From NCBI RefSeq assembly GCF_028858725.1, contig NC_084767.1, forward strand, positions 17,127,895-17,191,894: a stretch of DNA of 64,000 nt, in the 5' to 3' direction. Shown here one piece after another: positions 11,908-21,453 of the stretch. The translations under genes and the position numbers were made by a program. The DNA comes from Colius striatus. Taxonomy: Eukaryota > Chordata > Aves > Coliiformes > Coliidae. The notes below the pieces were generated by a model, which saw nothing but the letters and a program-made list of their open reading frames with translations, was not told where the DNA came from and searched no databases. The stretch's first letter is position 1. The number at the start of each line of letters is the position of its first letter.

Positions 11908-14699
11908 CTATTGAAGGGAAAACAGAAACAAAACATGACACACATGAGGCTGAGGGTCTCTTTAGTACAACGATGAGAAAACCACCCGATGAAATTGTGG
12001 TCATGTATTACTGAAAAGCAAGGAGGTGGAAAATTCACAGTACAAGTTCTCACTGTTTATAATTTCACAGACTCGCTTAACTTAAATCAGCCAAGAACGT
12101 GGTTTCTGTTTTATCAGGTAAGATCTGCTAAATGCTTTTGTATGAAACCAGCACAAAGCAACAGGTTCTCTCACAGGAATGAACACTGACATCAGCACAC
12201 CTGTACCCATCCCTCCTTCATCTGAATTATCCAGGTGCTGTAACACTTGAATTGATTTTCAAACATTCCATTCTGTCACATAGATCAAGGACTATTTACG
12301 TTAAACACTAATACAGTTAAAACAGTAAAAGGGATATCAGGGAATATCTCTATCAAAAGACAAAAGAAAAGCAGGAGATGGTATTCTACCTGACTTGTGT
12401 TTTACTGTCCCTAAGAAAGTGGCAACGGATTTAAAGACAGCCCATGCCATGGAGTTCTACAGGCAACAAAGAGCTTTTAAACTAACAATGAAAAGGAAAA
12501 AAAAAAATTACAATACAACACAACTACAAGAAGTTACCAGCATGAGCACCAAGTTCTGAAAAGCACCTATGTTTGTCTTATTTGAAGCAAAAGGAGTTAT
12601 TTTGAAGCCCCTGGAATCACAGATGTAAAAGACTACAGCATCTGCTGTAGTGCCTAAACCACACACAAGGCCAGAGCTGGACCTGAAGGGAAGTTCTGTG
12701 GAGCATTTGGAAGAGGTTTGATGTTTTTCCTAAAAGCAGGGCCTCAGGACATGAACAATTACTTAGGTGATATATTCTCAAACTCTTAGTTACTCCTGTA
12801 TAGTCTCAAACTCCTATTATACACACAATGCTTCCATAGGAAGAACTTTTCTCCTCAGTACAGCAAAATTCAGGTTGCTCTTATCTTCAGATGAGCAGCT
12901 AGCCCAGCTTAGTGAGACCTTCCAGAAAGAGACTGAACAGTTTTGCTCCAGAGCTTCACTATGGCACAGGAGGTGTAGAGGTACCCATTGACAGCTCCCC
13001 AGCTCACAGAAATTTCTGCCTTTGCCCCTGGACGCTGGGAGCTCAGCCAGAGGCCAGTGCCACCAGATGGGGCTGTGGGTCGGGAATTAAGGCAATTAAT
13101 GATACCTGAGCCAGGCTTTCAGAGGCAGGCCAGCCACCGAGTAACATTTTCACCAATAAGGGACAGTCCGCCCCCCTAAATTGCGTAAGTCAATCCAACT
13201 GCTTGTGTTTAGTAGGACACATCCAGTCCAAGAGATGGGTTTTACAGGTCCCAAATTGAGCTCATTTAGGCTCTTCAGGATTCAAACACAACTTTGGACT
13301 TGCCAGAATACAAATACTGGGTTTGTCGTCGCTATAACCCTGGCAGCAGGCATGAAACATCCTTCTTCTTATTCTGAGATACAAAAATTGTCACTGCTAA
13401 CAGCTGTCTTGAAATGAATTGCTTTCTCTTGTAGGAGACTAAATCAGCAGGCTTATTTGCAAAATGTCATGGGGATGGGGTTTGGGTTGTTTTTTTTTTT
13501 TAGATAATAAAGTCCAGGATTGTGACCAGGAGGCAGCAGCAGAGATGTTATCTGCTGGTTTTAGCGACAGAGCAGTGACCTTCCTGAGCCTCACCTGGAC
13601 ATGCAGGCCTTGAGGAGACAATGCCATGACTTGAAACTAGATCACAGTTTTTAACAGAAATACAGAGAGCAAGTTTGATGCAGGCCCCAGAACATTTTGC
13701 ATTGGAACAGGCTGCAAAGGCCCTGTCCTGAGTTAGCCCCTCTGACACAACACAACAATACTCCAAAACATAGCAGAAAGCAACAGAAACTTGCCGACAA
13801 AAGGCAAAAAATACACTCGGCACGCACAGCACCCAGCACGGGCACAGTACAGACCCGCGGGGCTGAAACACGGTGAGGGCAGCGTGAGGGCCGAGGGCAA
13901 GGCCGGGCACAGGCACCCGCGGCACATGGCGGGTTTCACCCCGGTCATCGGTAACGTTCCTTCGGAAGAAGCTCGAGAGAAAAAGAGCTGTTAATTACAG
14001 GGGAAAACGAGCACAGAGTACTTCATGCTTGAGGGATGAGAATCTAAAGCAATTAGTTATTACCGTCATGTAAAATAAAAAACACTCTGTCGCGGGGCAG
14101 TGCCGGCCGAGCGGAGGAGGCGGCACTGGGGGCTGTGCCCAGGTCCCGCCGCGCCCCTCACCACGGCAGCGCGGGTCCCACTGCCCACCCCACGCCCCTC
14201 AGCACGGCAGCGCGGGTCCCACTGCCCGCCCCACGCCCCTCACCACGGCAGCGCGGGTCCCACTGCCCACCCCACGCCCCTCAGCACGGCAGCGCGGGTC
14301 CCAATGCCCACCCCACGCCCCTCAGCATGGCAGCGCGGGTCCCAATGCCCGCCCCACGCCCCTCAGCATGGCAGTGCGGGTCCCAATGCCCGCCCCACGC
14401 CCCTCACCATGGCAGCGCGGGTCCCAGTGCCCGCCCCACGCCCCTCAGCATGGCAGTGCGGGTCCCAATGCCCGCCCCACGCCCCTCACCATGGCAGCGC
14501 GGGTCTCACTGCCCGCCCCATGCCCCTCAGCATGGCAGCGCGGGTCCCAATGCCCGCCCCACGCCCCTCAGCATGGCAGCGCGGGTCCCAATGCCCGCCC
14601 CACGCCCCTCACCATGGCAGCGCGGGTCCCGCCGCTCGCGCCCGCCGCCCGCCGCGCTGCCAGCGCCGCCAGCCGCAGCCCGGCCCCGCCGCACGCCAT
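11776..14699 (-). CDS. PCBD2: PCBD2, pterin-4-alpha-carbinolamine dehydratase 2 (5' part, two exons)
   Basis: Coding exons in the window are 14699-14613 and 11907-11776; the remaining exons lie below position 1. PCBD2 (DCoH2) dehydrates 4a-hydroxy-tetrahydropterin during tetrahydrobiopterin recycling and, like its paralogue PCBD1, can bind HNF1-type homeodomain factors. Seen: an Arg/Ala-rich leader of 29 residues in exon 1, then exon 2 with the family segment [15 protein letters not shown]. Both exons are in phase 0, and the exon joint follows a Met, as I recall for the mammalian protein. The catalytic His-His-Pro-Glu segment belongs to the next exon, which I could not find in 1-11775, so it is probably outside. 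TXNDC15 lies immediately upstream on the same strand, as in mammals. The donor of exon 1 sits in a 41-bp minisatellite. Confidence 0.9.
11908..14152 (-). other. PCBD2 intron 1, part outside the minisatellite
   Basis: About 2.2 kb of non-coding sequence between exon 2 and the minisatellite. GC content rises toward 13.8-14.15 kb at the edge of the CpG island. I see no repeat family or gene. Confidence 0.6.
14153..14640. repeat. 41-bp minisatellite overlapping the PCBD2 exon 1 splice donor
   Basis: The 8-mer GCCCCTCA recurs on the plus strand exactly every 41 bp at 14153, 14194, 14235, 14276, 14317, 14358, 14399, 14440, 14481, 14522, 14563 and 14604, giving about 12 near-identical units. The last unit (14604) contains the real exon 1 donor of PCBD2. 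Because 41 is not a multiple of three, the same repeat appears in all three frames of long plus-strand ORFs, which are therefore artefacts. Differences between units are mostly single bases (CACC or CAGC, CACGG or CATGG, AATGCCC or ACTGCCC). Confidence 0.97.
14613..14699 (-). CDS. PCBD2: PCBD2 coding exon 1
   Basis: 29 codons from ATG at 14699-14697 (context GCGGGCATGG) to an ATG codon at 14615-14613, directly followed by donor GTGAGG at 14612. The leader is rich in Ala, Arg and Gly and lacks acidic residues, so a mitochondrial presequence is possible (inference). The start was chosen because it gives a leader of nearly the same length as the human protein. The frame stays open upstream to another ATG at 14903, so a longer N-terminus cannot be excluded. 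The last codon is itself an ATG in a strong Kozak context, and could start a leaderless cytosolic form. Confidence 0.82.
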
Positions 14700-14980
14700 G
14701 CCCGCGGCCCCGGCCCCGCCTCCTCCGGAACCACCGGCCAGGAACCACAGCGGCCCCGGAAGAGAGCGGGAGAACCGAGCTGCCTTCAGCGCCAAACGGG
14801 CTACCGGGCCCTCCTTGGTCCGAGGGGGCTTCCGAGTGAAAAGGAGGACGGACAGCTCGTGGGGCAGCACCGAAGCCCTCACCTCTCCGAGCTGAGGCCG
14901 CACCGGTCTTCGCGGCGACTGTTTCTCGGAGGCCGGGGGGGAATCGCGGCGGAGAATCCAGCCCCGGGCCTCGCCAAGTC
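14613..14980 (-). promoter_or_regulatory. PCBD2: CpG-island promoter region of PCBD2
   Basis: GC- and CpG-rich sequence covering exon 1 and the region just upstream of it on the minus strand. It contains an ETS-type CCCCGGAAG at about 14753. No TATA box is evident. The exact transcription start is not visible; it should lie a few tens to hundreds of bases above 14699. The island grades into the 41-bp minisatellite on its low-coordinate side. Confidence 0.65.
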
Positions 14981-15577
14981 AGCGGATGAGGGAGGCAAGA
15001 ACACTCCCTTGGATTGATCAACATCTGTATTAATAAAATACATCCCAACTTCTTCATACCTAAGCTTTACCGCTGCAGTTTCCTTTTTAACACAGAGAAA
15101 TGTAGAATCACAGCTTTCCAGACTGGATGGATGCATATACCCGAAATATACCCAAAGAATGATGTTGCATGGCCATGAGCATTTTGTCAAATAGTACATC
15201 TTACACCTGCCTGCCTTTCTCCTTCACTTAACACACAATCTAAAGCTTCCTCTCAGGGTACTATGGCAAGTGCCACAATCACATAACACAAAACACACAC
15301 AGCAGACCCATCCATACCTCACTCAAAGCCTTCCATAGCAACTGCAACTAAAAAGCATGGCAGTTCTTTATGTAGCCTCAGCTGTAGACTGTGTAACCCA
15401 CAAAACACAGCAGAAATGTGAATAGATCCTGCTGATTTAGGCAGGTGATCACTACTTCAACGGTTGATAGTCCTGCAAGAAAGTGGCTTTAAAACTAACA
15501 ATAGTAAGCACAATGCACGTAACTCAGTTCTGTAGGAAGGTGGTGTATGCACACACACAATGAGGTGAGCTTTGGAT

Positions 15578-15583
15578 TTTAAT
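15578..15583 (-). terminator. candidate poly(A) signal of TXNDC15 (ATTAAA)
   Basis: I found no AATAAA on the minus strand between the stop codon (16406) and this point; ATTAAA here is the best candidate and would give a 3' UTR of about 0.85 kb. The PCBD2 promoter begins only about 0.6 kb further on. Confidence 0.35.
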
Positions 15584-16405
15584 GTATTTGTATTTCATGT
15601 TTTTGTAAGATTTTAAATCTTACAAAGAACTGGCACTAAGTCAAAACTCTGAAAGCAGAGTGAGCAAGAAAACCAGAATCTGACCCCAGCACCAAAGGTG
15701 GGAAACTGCCTCCCTACAAGGGCTCTTCAACGCTTTTGAATTGCTATTCTGTATACAATGGGATAACTCATTTGAAATACACTATTTTTTAAACCACCTT
15801 TTTTTTCATAGTTCATTTTACTGACAGTCAGACTCATTCCACATCAGCATTCACCAACATTTTCCTTTAAAGTGTTCTATTTCAGGAACATGGGAGCCAA
15901 ACTCCAAGTCTGACCTGTGTGGGCTAACACATCCTCATTCTGTAGTGTTCACCACATTGTCCACATAGAAGCTTTGATTTGCATGTCTGTAGGATCTGCC
16001 AAGGAAGACACCCAGATCCCAGGAGAGCAGAAACTACTCTGCTCTGCCAGGCAGTGCCAACATGCTGTAAAAACCTCCTTCCACCTACACGGCACAGGAA
16101 CCTCTTCAGCAGAGCAAAGCTGGACTCTATTACCCATTTACTTTAAAGCCCATGAAAAATAAGATTATCAGAGTAGCTTAGTAAATACTTTTTTAGTTCA
16201 TGTTTTCTCATCTTTGTTTACTTAAATCAGTTTCTGTGAGTTTGCTTTTTACAGATTCAGCATTTGATAAATAAAGCTGACTTTTAGTCAAGATTATAAA
16301 TTACAGCCAACAAATTCAACAGTTCATTCCTAGGCATGCCTAGTCCATAGACATCCCCACTTTACCGACGAGCAGGACATTCTGTCCCCATCTCAGCATC
16401 TCCCA

Positions 16406-16602
16406 TTACTCCTGGTGTTCGTGCTCCTGCCCTGGGATCAGCCACCGAATGCTCTCCGTTCGAACAGTGGCGTACATGATGAAGCTGGCCAGGAAGAGCA
16501 GAGAGAAGAGAAGCAGCCAGTCTATGCCTTTGGTCAGAACGCTGGGCAGGGGGCCCTCCCAGTCTGCCTCAGTCACAGCCACCTCACTTTTTGCTTCTAT
16601 AC
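16406..16602 (-). CDS. TXNDC15: TXNDC15 coding exon 5 (transmembrane segment, stop)
   Basis: 197 nt ending in TAA at 16408-16406. Acceptor TTTTTCAG|GTATAG. Encodes the membrane helix [19 protein letters not shown] and the tail [18 protein letters not shown]. Confidence 0.95.
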
Positions 16603-19095
16603 CTGAAAAAGAAAGCACCTGAGCAGTAACAATCCTGAAACAATCACAGTAACAATCATGAAACACGGAGAAGCTGGTTCTGTTTGGAGCTTTGTTACTG
16701 TTCTTAGGCTGAGGAGTGTCTACAGTTAAAACTTTGGCGATCTGGTCTCTGTATATTAATGCTGATCTGGCACACAGATCCCTTCCACAAAAAACACACG
16801 GGTTTTTATGTGTGTATTTTCATCACAGGAGAAAGCTTGTTCTGTCCTTCCCCAGCACGGCCTCATGTAAGTTGGGTGGGGAGTTTGTGCTGTGTTGCAT
16901 ATTTGTGCTTTATCAGTAAACATAACCATTTCTGCCCTCCAAGGAAGGCCCTTGTAGGCCTGTGTATGGCTTTTGGCGTGTTTTTCTTTACAGAAGCACC
17001 AGAGGCCCAGAACACTGTCTGGCACCAAGCTCACAATGGAGGCAGCCAAGTCATGTCTCCTCCAGCACAGGAACTGAAACCCTCTTACCCTCCGCTGCAG
17101 TCAGCCTTATGTGACACTGGCAATGATCCCAACGTTCAGCTGCTTTCGTTCCCAAATCAAATATCTGGGCAGGACAACAAGCTCAGTCCTTCTAGCACCC
17201 TCCCTAGTCAAACCCCACCATTCCACACTGAGCTGAGTCTCTGCCTTCACCACACTACACTATTGTTGGGGCTTTCAGCGTGTCCCAAAATCCAGGTCAC
17301 TGCAGCAACTAATTATGCAAACTTCTACCAAGTCCTCTCAGGGTCTGCATAAAATTAAAGAACAAAGAGCAGGGAAGGGAAAGCCCAGTCTGGAGCTAAA
17401 AGCCATCCTGCTCTTCCTGTGATACATCAAGGCAGATTTACGTACCTGTTTGATTAAAAATGAAGTCTTTCAGTGTTTCCAGCGTTCTGTCAGTGTGATT
17501 AAACCTAGCCATAGGTTTAGCACCTTGGAAAAGGAGGATATTGGGTACAGCCACAGTTCCAAACCTAGTTGATAAGCTGGTGGACATAAAGCAAATACAA
17601 AGCATGAAGGAAAAGAATCCACTGGAAGAAGAAACCAAGATAGTCATGATACAGGAAGTCTCAGTTTTACAAAATTACATTGTCATTTTATAAGAAAGAA
17701 AAAAAAAACCCATCAACTCTGTTTTAGAAATATAAAGCTTGCTAACAGAAATAAACTGATGCTAGAACACAGCAAGTGCAGGTTACCTGCTGTGCTGGGA
17801 TGCATCCAGTGCCAGGAAGTGAAGAGTTGGAAACGCTCGCGGTAAAGAATTAAAATGAGGTGCCAGACTGGCAGAAAAGCGGCACCACGGCGTGTAAAAC
17901 AAGACTAAAGTACAGTCACTGCTATTGGGGTTTAAGAACTCCATCAAGTCCTTAGAGAAAGCAGAAGAAAAACAGAGTTAAATTCTATGTAGGAACACAG
18001 CATCAATCAATCAGATCTTTGACAATAATCAATCAGATCTTTGACAATAATCAATCAGATCTTTGACAATGTTTATCAAGCACCTGCCTATTTGCTTAAC
18101 CTTTTTAAAACAGATGAATTGTTTTGAACTGTTTTTAAAGATTTTTTTTTTTAACTTTAAATATATATATACACACACACTGAGAGATAGCCATTACAAG
18201 AAACTAGCAGAAATAGGCACTGGCAGGAAGTGCCATTAACAGTTTCAGAGAGGGACACAAATCCAAGCAGCACAAAAGTTGACAGTTCACTGTAGGCACA
18301 CGGACGAGTCCACAGAAACGTGGACTGAGGTGTTTCTCCATTTTTTTTCTGCTCAGAATGGCATGAAATACCATCTCACCCAGGCATTTCCTCTTTTCAA
18401 TACACAGAGGGTGCTATGCGTGAAAGTTCACCAAGTCAGGCACTAACGCGCACGTGGTGCTGACGGTGCATCTCCCACCGTCCTCAGAGTAACCCGAAGC
18501 GTTCTGAGTAACACGGAGCGGGAGCTCCTCTCACCTGAGACACGTTCAGGATCTGCAGTGTGAAGCGCTCGATGCCAGTTGTGTTTCTCTCCTCGCAGTT
18601 CACCTTGGGCGCTTTAGCACTGTCGGTACCATTGGGCTCCTCGGCGGGCGCGGGCAGCACCGTCTCCAGCACCGCCTGCTCCCGGCCGTGGCTGCCCGCC
18701 GGGTCCGGGGAGTCCGCGGGGCCGCTCCCCGCCCCGCACGCATCGCCGCCGGCCGCCGCGTCGCAAGCCGCCGCCGGGCCGTCCCTCACCTCCGCCGGCA
18801 CTCCCGAGAGCACCGGGGCCTGCTGCGCGGGGAGCCCGCTGCCCAGCATCGCGTCCGCCATCTCCGCCGTCCGGTACCGCAGCGGCGCGCCGCCGCCCTG
18901 CGCGGGGCCGTCCCCGGGAGAGCGCGCCTCCATCCCCGTCCCTGCGCCGGGAAGGAGATGTCAGCTCCGCGCTGCGCGCGAGCCCCGGCCCGCCCAGGCC
19001 CCGAAGGCGCGGCGCGGCGCGGGCTCACCTGCAGGCAGGCCGCTGCCCAGGCACAGCAGCGCCAGCAGCAGCCGCAGCCGCAGCCGCGGCCTCAT
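16406..19095 (-). CDS. TXNDC15: TXNDC15, thioredoxin domain-containing protein 15 (complete)
   Basis: Five coding exons: 19095-19029, 18941-18535, 17950-17787, 17576-17446, 16602-16406. They join to 966 nt, a 321-aa protein. It has an Arg/Leu-rich signal peptide (residues 1 to about 22), a variable Ala/Gly/Pro-rich segment (23 to about 125), a conserved [17 protein letters not shown] block, a thioredoxin-like domain (about 159-256) and one transmembrane helix (285-303) followed by a short tail. The active-site region is FYTPWCRFS (Cys181), so the second Cys of CXXC is absent, as in the mammalian protein. Several N-glycosylation sequons fit an ER-lumenal or extracytoplasmic domain. In humans, loss causes a Meckel-Gruber type ciliopathy. 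At 321 aa it is shorter than the human protein (about 360 aa), mainly in the variable segment. Confidence 0.96.
17446..17576 (-). CDS. TXNDC15: TXNDC15 coding exon 4
   Basis: 131 nt. Acceptor CACCAG|CTTATC, donor AACAG|GTACGT. Encodes [20 protein letters not shown], including the thioredoxin cis-Pro loop region (TVAVPN), then a segment with sequons NHT and NQT. Confidence 0.94.
17787..17950 (-). CDS. TXNDC15: TXNDC15 coding exon 3 (thioredoxin fold, active-site Cys)
   Basis: 164 nt. Acceptor CTAAG|GACTTG, donor GCAG|GTAACC. Starts [20 protein letters not shown], continues [13 protein letters not shown], and ends [10 protein letters not shown] plus two bases of a Ser codon. Confidence 0.94.
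18006..18071. repeat. 22-bp tandem repeat, three copies (TXNDC15 intron)
   Basis: Three near-perfect head-to-tail copies built around AATCAGATCTTTGACAAT at 18006, 18028 and 18050, in the intron between coding exons 2 and 3. Only the last base of copy 3 differs. Confidence 0.95.
18535..18941 (-). CDS. TXNDC15: TXNDC15 coding exon 2
   Basis: 407 nt, entered with one base carried from exon 1 and left in phase 0. Acceptor CGCAG|GGACGG, donor CTCAG|GTGAGA. The first two thirds are very GC-rich and code for a low-complexity Ala/Gly/Pro segment. The last part has the conserved [18 protein letters not shown] and ILNVSQ. Confidence 0.92.
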
Positions 19096-19340
19096 CCTCG
19101 CCCCGGCGCCGCCGCCCCGCGTCTCCCCGGACAACGGGCACTTCCGCCGGAGGCCGCCCCACGCCCGCTTCCGCCGCGCCACCGCCGTGCGCGCGCAGCG
19201 CCGCCAGGCCGCCGCTCCGCCATCTTGTCACGGCTGGGCCCGAAGAGCGGCCGGGGGCGGGCGGGCGATCTGCTCCCAGGACCTGCTACCCCCCTTCCCT
19301 CCGCCGTCCCCTTTGTACTTGGCGGGGGCAGGCCTCGGTC
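18560..19340 (-). promoter_or_regulatory. TXNDC15: CpG-island promoter of TXNDC15
   Basis: Dense CpG region over exons 1 and 2 and upstream. On the minus strand a YY1-type site (CAAGATGGCGG, 19227-19217) lies 122 nt before the start codon, in the sense orientation typical of sites just downstream of a transcription start. This places the start near 19230-19260 (inference). ETS-type ACTTCCG and GCTTCCG lie at about 19140 and 19169. Long plus-strand ORFs here come from the lack of stops in CpG-rich DNA. Confidence 0.7.
19029..19095 (-). CDS. TXNDC15: TXNDC15 coding exon 1 (signal peptide)
   Basis: ATG at 19095-19093. Encodes [19 protein letters not shown] and then LPA plus one base of a Gly codon. 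Donor CTGCAG|GTGAGC. This start was chosen because it gives a clean signal peptide and sits in the CpG island. Confidence 0.9.
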
Positions 19341-19584
19341 GCCACATCGCGTTGGGCTGCGAGCTCCAGCAGAGCTGCAGATGAGGGGGAAGGAGCCCGG
19401 CGGGGCTCAGGGAGCAGCACAGGACAGCAGAAGCGCTCATCGCCCGTCCCAGACCCTGACTCTCTATAAATCGGGTTGTTTTTAACCAGGTTTTGTGAGC
19501 CCCGCCGAGCCTCCCGTGTGCAGCAGTGACACACAAGCCTTTGCGCTGCCTCTGCAGCCCGGGGCCAAGGCCACCCACAGCTGT

Positions 19585-20110
19585 GACAGTGTAACACAAC
19601 CTCAGAGTGGTGGGGATTCAGGGGAACTCCAGAGATCAGCCCAACGCCCTGCTAAAGCGGGTTCGCCTTGATCAGGTGGCACATGAATTTGTCCAAGCAG
19701 GTTTGGAAACCTCCAGAGGAGACGCCACACTCTCCGCGGGCAGCCTGTGCCAGGGCTCCCTCACCTGAACAGCAAACCAGCTCACTATGTTCCAGTGGGA
19801 CTCCCTGCGTTCCAGCTTGTGCCTGTTACCCCTCATCCTGTCACTGGGCACTACAGAACAACAACTCTTCATCCTTTCCACACCTGCCCCTCAGGTATTT
19901 CTAAGCATTGGTAAGATCCCCTCTCAGTCTTCTCCAGGCTGAACAGCCCCAGGCCTCACAGCCTTTCCTCATCTGAGATGTTCCAGTCCCCTGATGTTTT
20001 TGGTAGCCCTGTGCTGGACTCTCCAGCAGTTCCCCATCTCTTCTGAACTGAGAAGCCCAGAACTGTCAAGACTCCAGATGTGGCCTCACCAGGGCAGAGT
20101 AGAGAGGGAA
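19585..20110 (-). mobile_element. CR1 LINE fragment, minus orientation
   Basis: Reverse-complement CR1 3' part: TTCAGGGGAACTCCAGAGAT near the tail, then blocks around TCACTGGGCACTACAGAACA, CTTCTCCAGGCTGAACAGCC and GATGTGGCCTCACCAGGGCA. It lies just upstream of the TXNDC15 promoter. Confidence 0.88.
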
Positions 20111-21453
20111 AAGAACCTCCCTAGACAACAGGACATGGTGTAACAGAGCACACTACACAGCCCCAGTTTCAGTCTGCTAGTGCTGCTGGAGGGAAGCAGG
20201 CATTTCACTGTTGATGTAATTAGTTCAGGTCCAAAATTCTTGCAACAAGGGACACATATCCCGAGGACTGGACAGGATGTTGTGACTGAGGGATAATCGG
20301 GACGGTACACAAATGCACCCTCATCCCAATAACCTGGTGTGGCAGCCCTTATGGCCTGCTTCAACCACAGGACTTCCCCACAGCCACAGCTGCCTGGTAA
20401 AGGATTGGCCTGCTTCCACCCACTGCAGAGAAGCACAGGTGCAGTTTGGGATGTTTTCACATGAAAACAAAACTTTAACCTACAGCCAGGCCAGGGAGGA
20501 GCTAAAAGCCTACAAACTACAGGTGTATTTTTTTAAAGCTAAAAAGAAAAGAGGTCTTGCTCATCAGTGTATCAACTGAAGCTCCCAGGCTGAAAGGTGA
20601 GATATTCTGGTATTCCTTTTTGGGAAATAATACTCCTCTTGTCACAGAATTAGTTCTTGCCTTAATAGTGAAGTGTCAGGACTGTTTGGGGCACTCTGAA
20701 AATGAACATGGGACTGATAATGCCCTTTTTTCCGAGTTTCTTCAAACTACCAGCACTGTGCAATGACATTTTGCCAGAACTATGCATCTGTCAAAAGTGA
20801 GTGAGCATTGTGACCTGGGAGAGTGTGAACCACACACACCCCCTGGGAAAAAAGCAAGGAAAACACTGTACATGCATCTAAATGAGGATGGGTTCAGAGA
20901 CAGGATTTGTGTCTCTTTTTGTCCTAGGGAACACTCTGTCCCTTCTTGTAGCTCACACTTTCCCACTTGCAGGTTTTTCTTTCCAAAGAAAGACAACATT
21001 TCTTCCTTTTCTTTCGATGGCAAAGCCCTGGCAAGGGTGTTGGATCTCATACCCTGGGGGTGATATTCCAAACCTTTACTCCAATGGAGAGTTTTCTGGC
21101 AGCACACCTGCCTCCAAGACCCTTCTGTGGATTTAATCCTGACACAACATCCTTCGTTCTGCAACACCAATCAAAAGGCTTGTGCAAAACAGTGTTCTTT
21201 TTTACCCTGACTGGAATAAGTAATGTACGAATGGAAGACAAATGAACTCCGAAGGAGTATAAATACCCATGCTTTATCATACCTAGCTCACAACAAACAC
21301 ACCACCTCAGTGCTTAGGTATTACAGAGCAGGCACGTGACAAAACTGTTTTCACTGGCTTCCATTTTTTTCCCGATTTCTAATGCCAAATGTGTTTTCAG
21401 GAAAAAAAGTCTATTGAAAAATGCATTGTTCTGCATCTATTCAAAAATCTTCA
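20111..21453. other. intergenic, no gene seen
   Basis: Between the CR1 and the LTR. Short ORFs on both strands show no recognisable domain. Confidence 0.5.

Noticed and set aside
14100-15017. Plus-strand 305-codon, 234-codon and 175-codon ORFs with Pro/His/Ala repeats
   Set aside because: All three are the 41-bp minisatellite and CpG island of PCBD2 read in the three frames; no gene-like features.
18150-18182. TA/CA microsatellite as a functional element
   Set aside because: A short simple repeat in a TXNDC15 intron with no sign of function.
18560-19485. Plus-strand ORFs of 274 and 265 codons
   Set aside because: Antisense shadows of TXNDC15 exons 1-2 and their CpG island.
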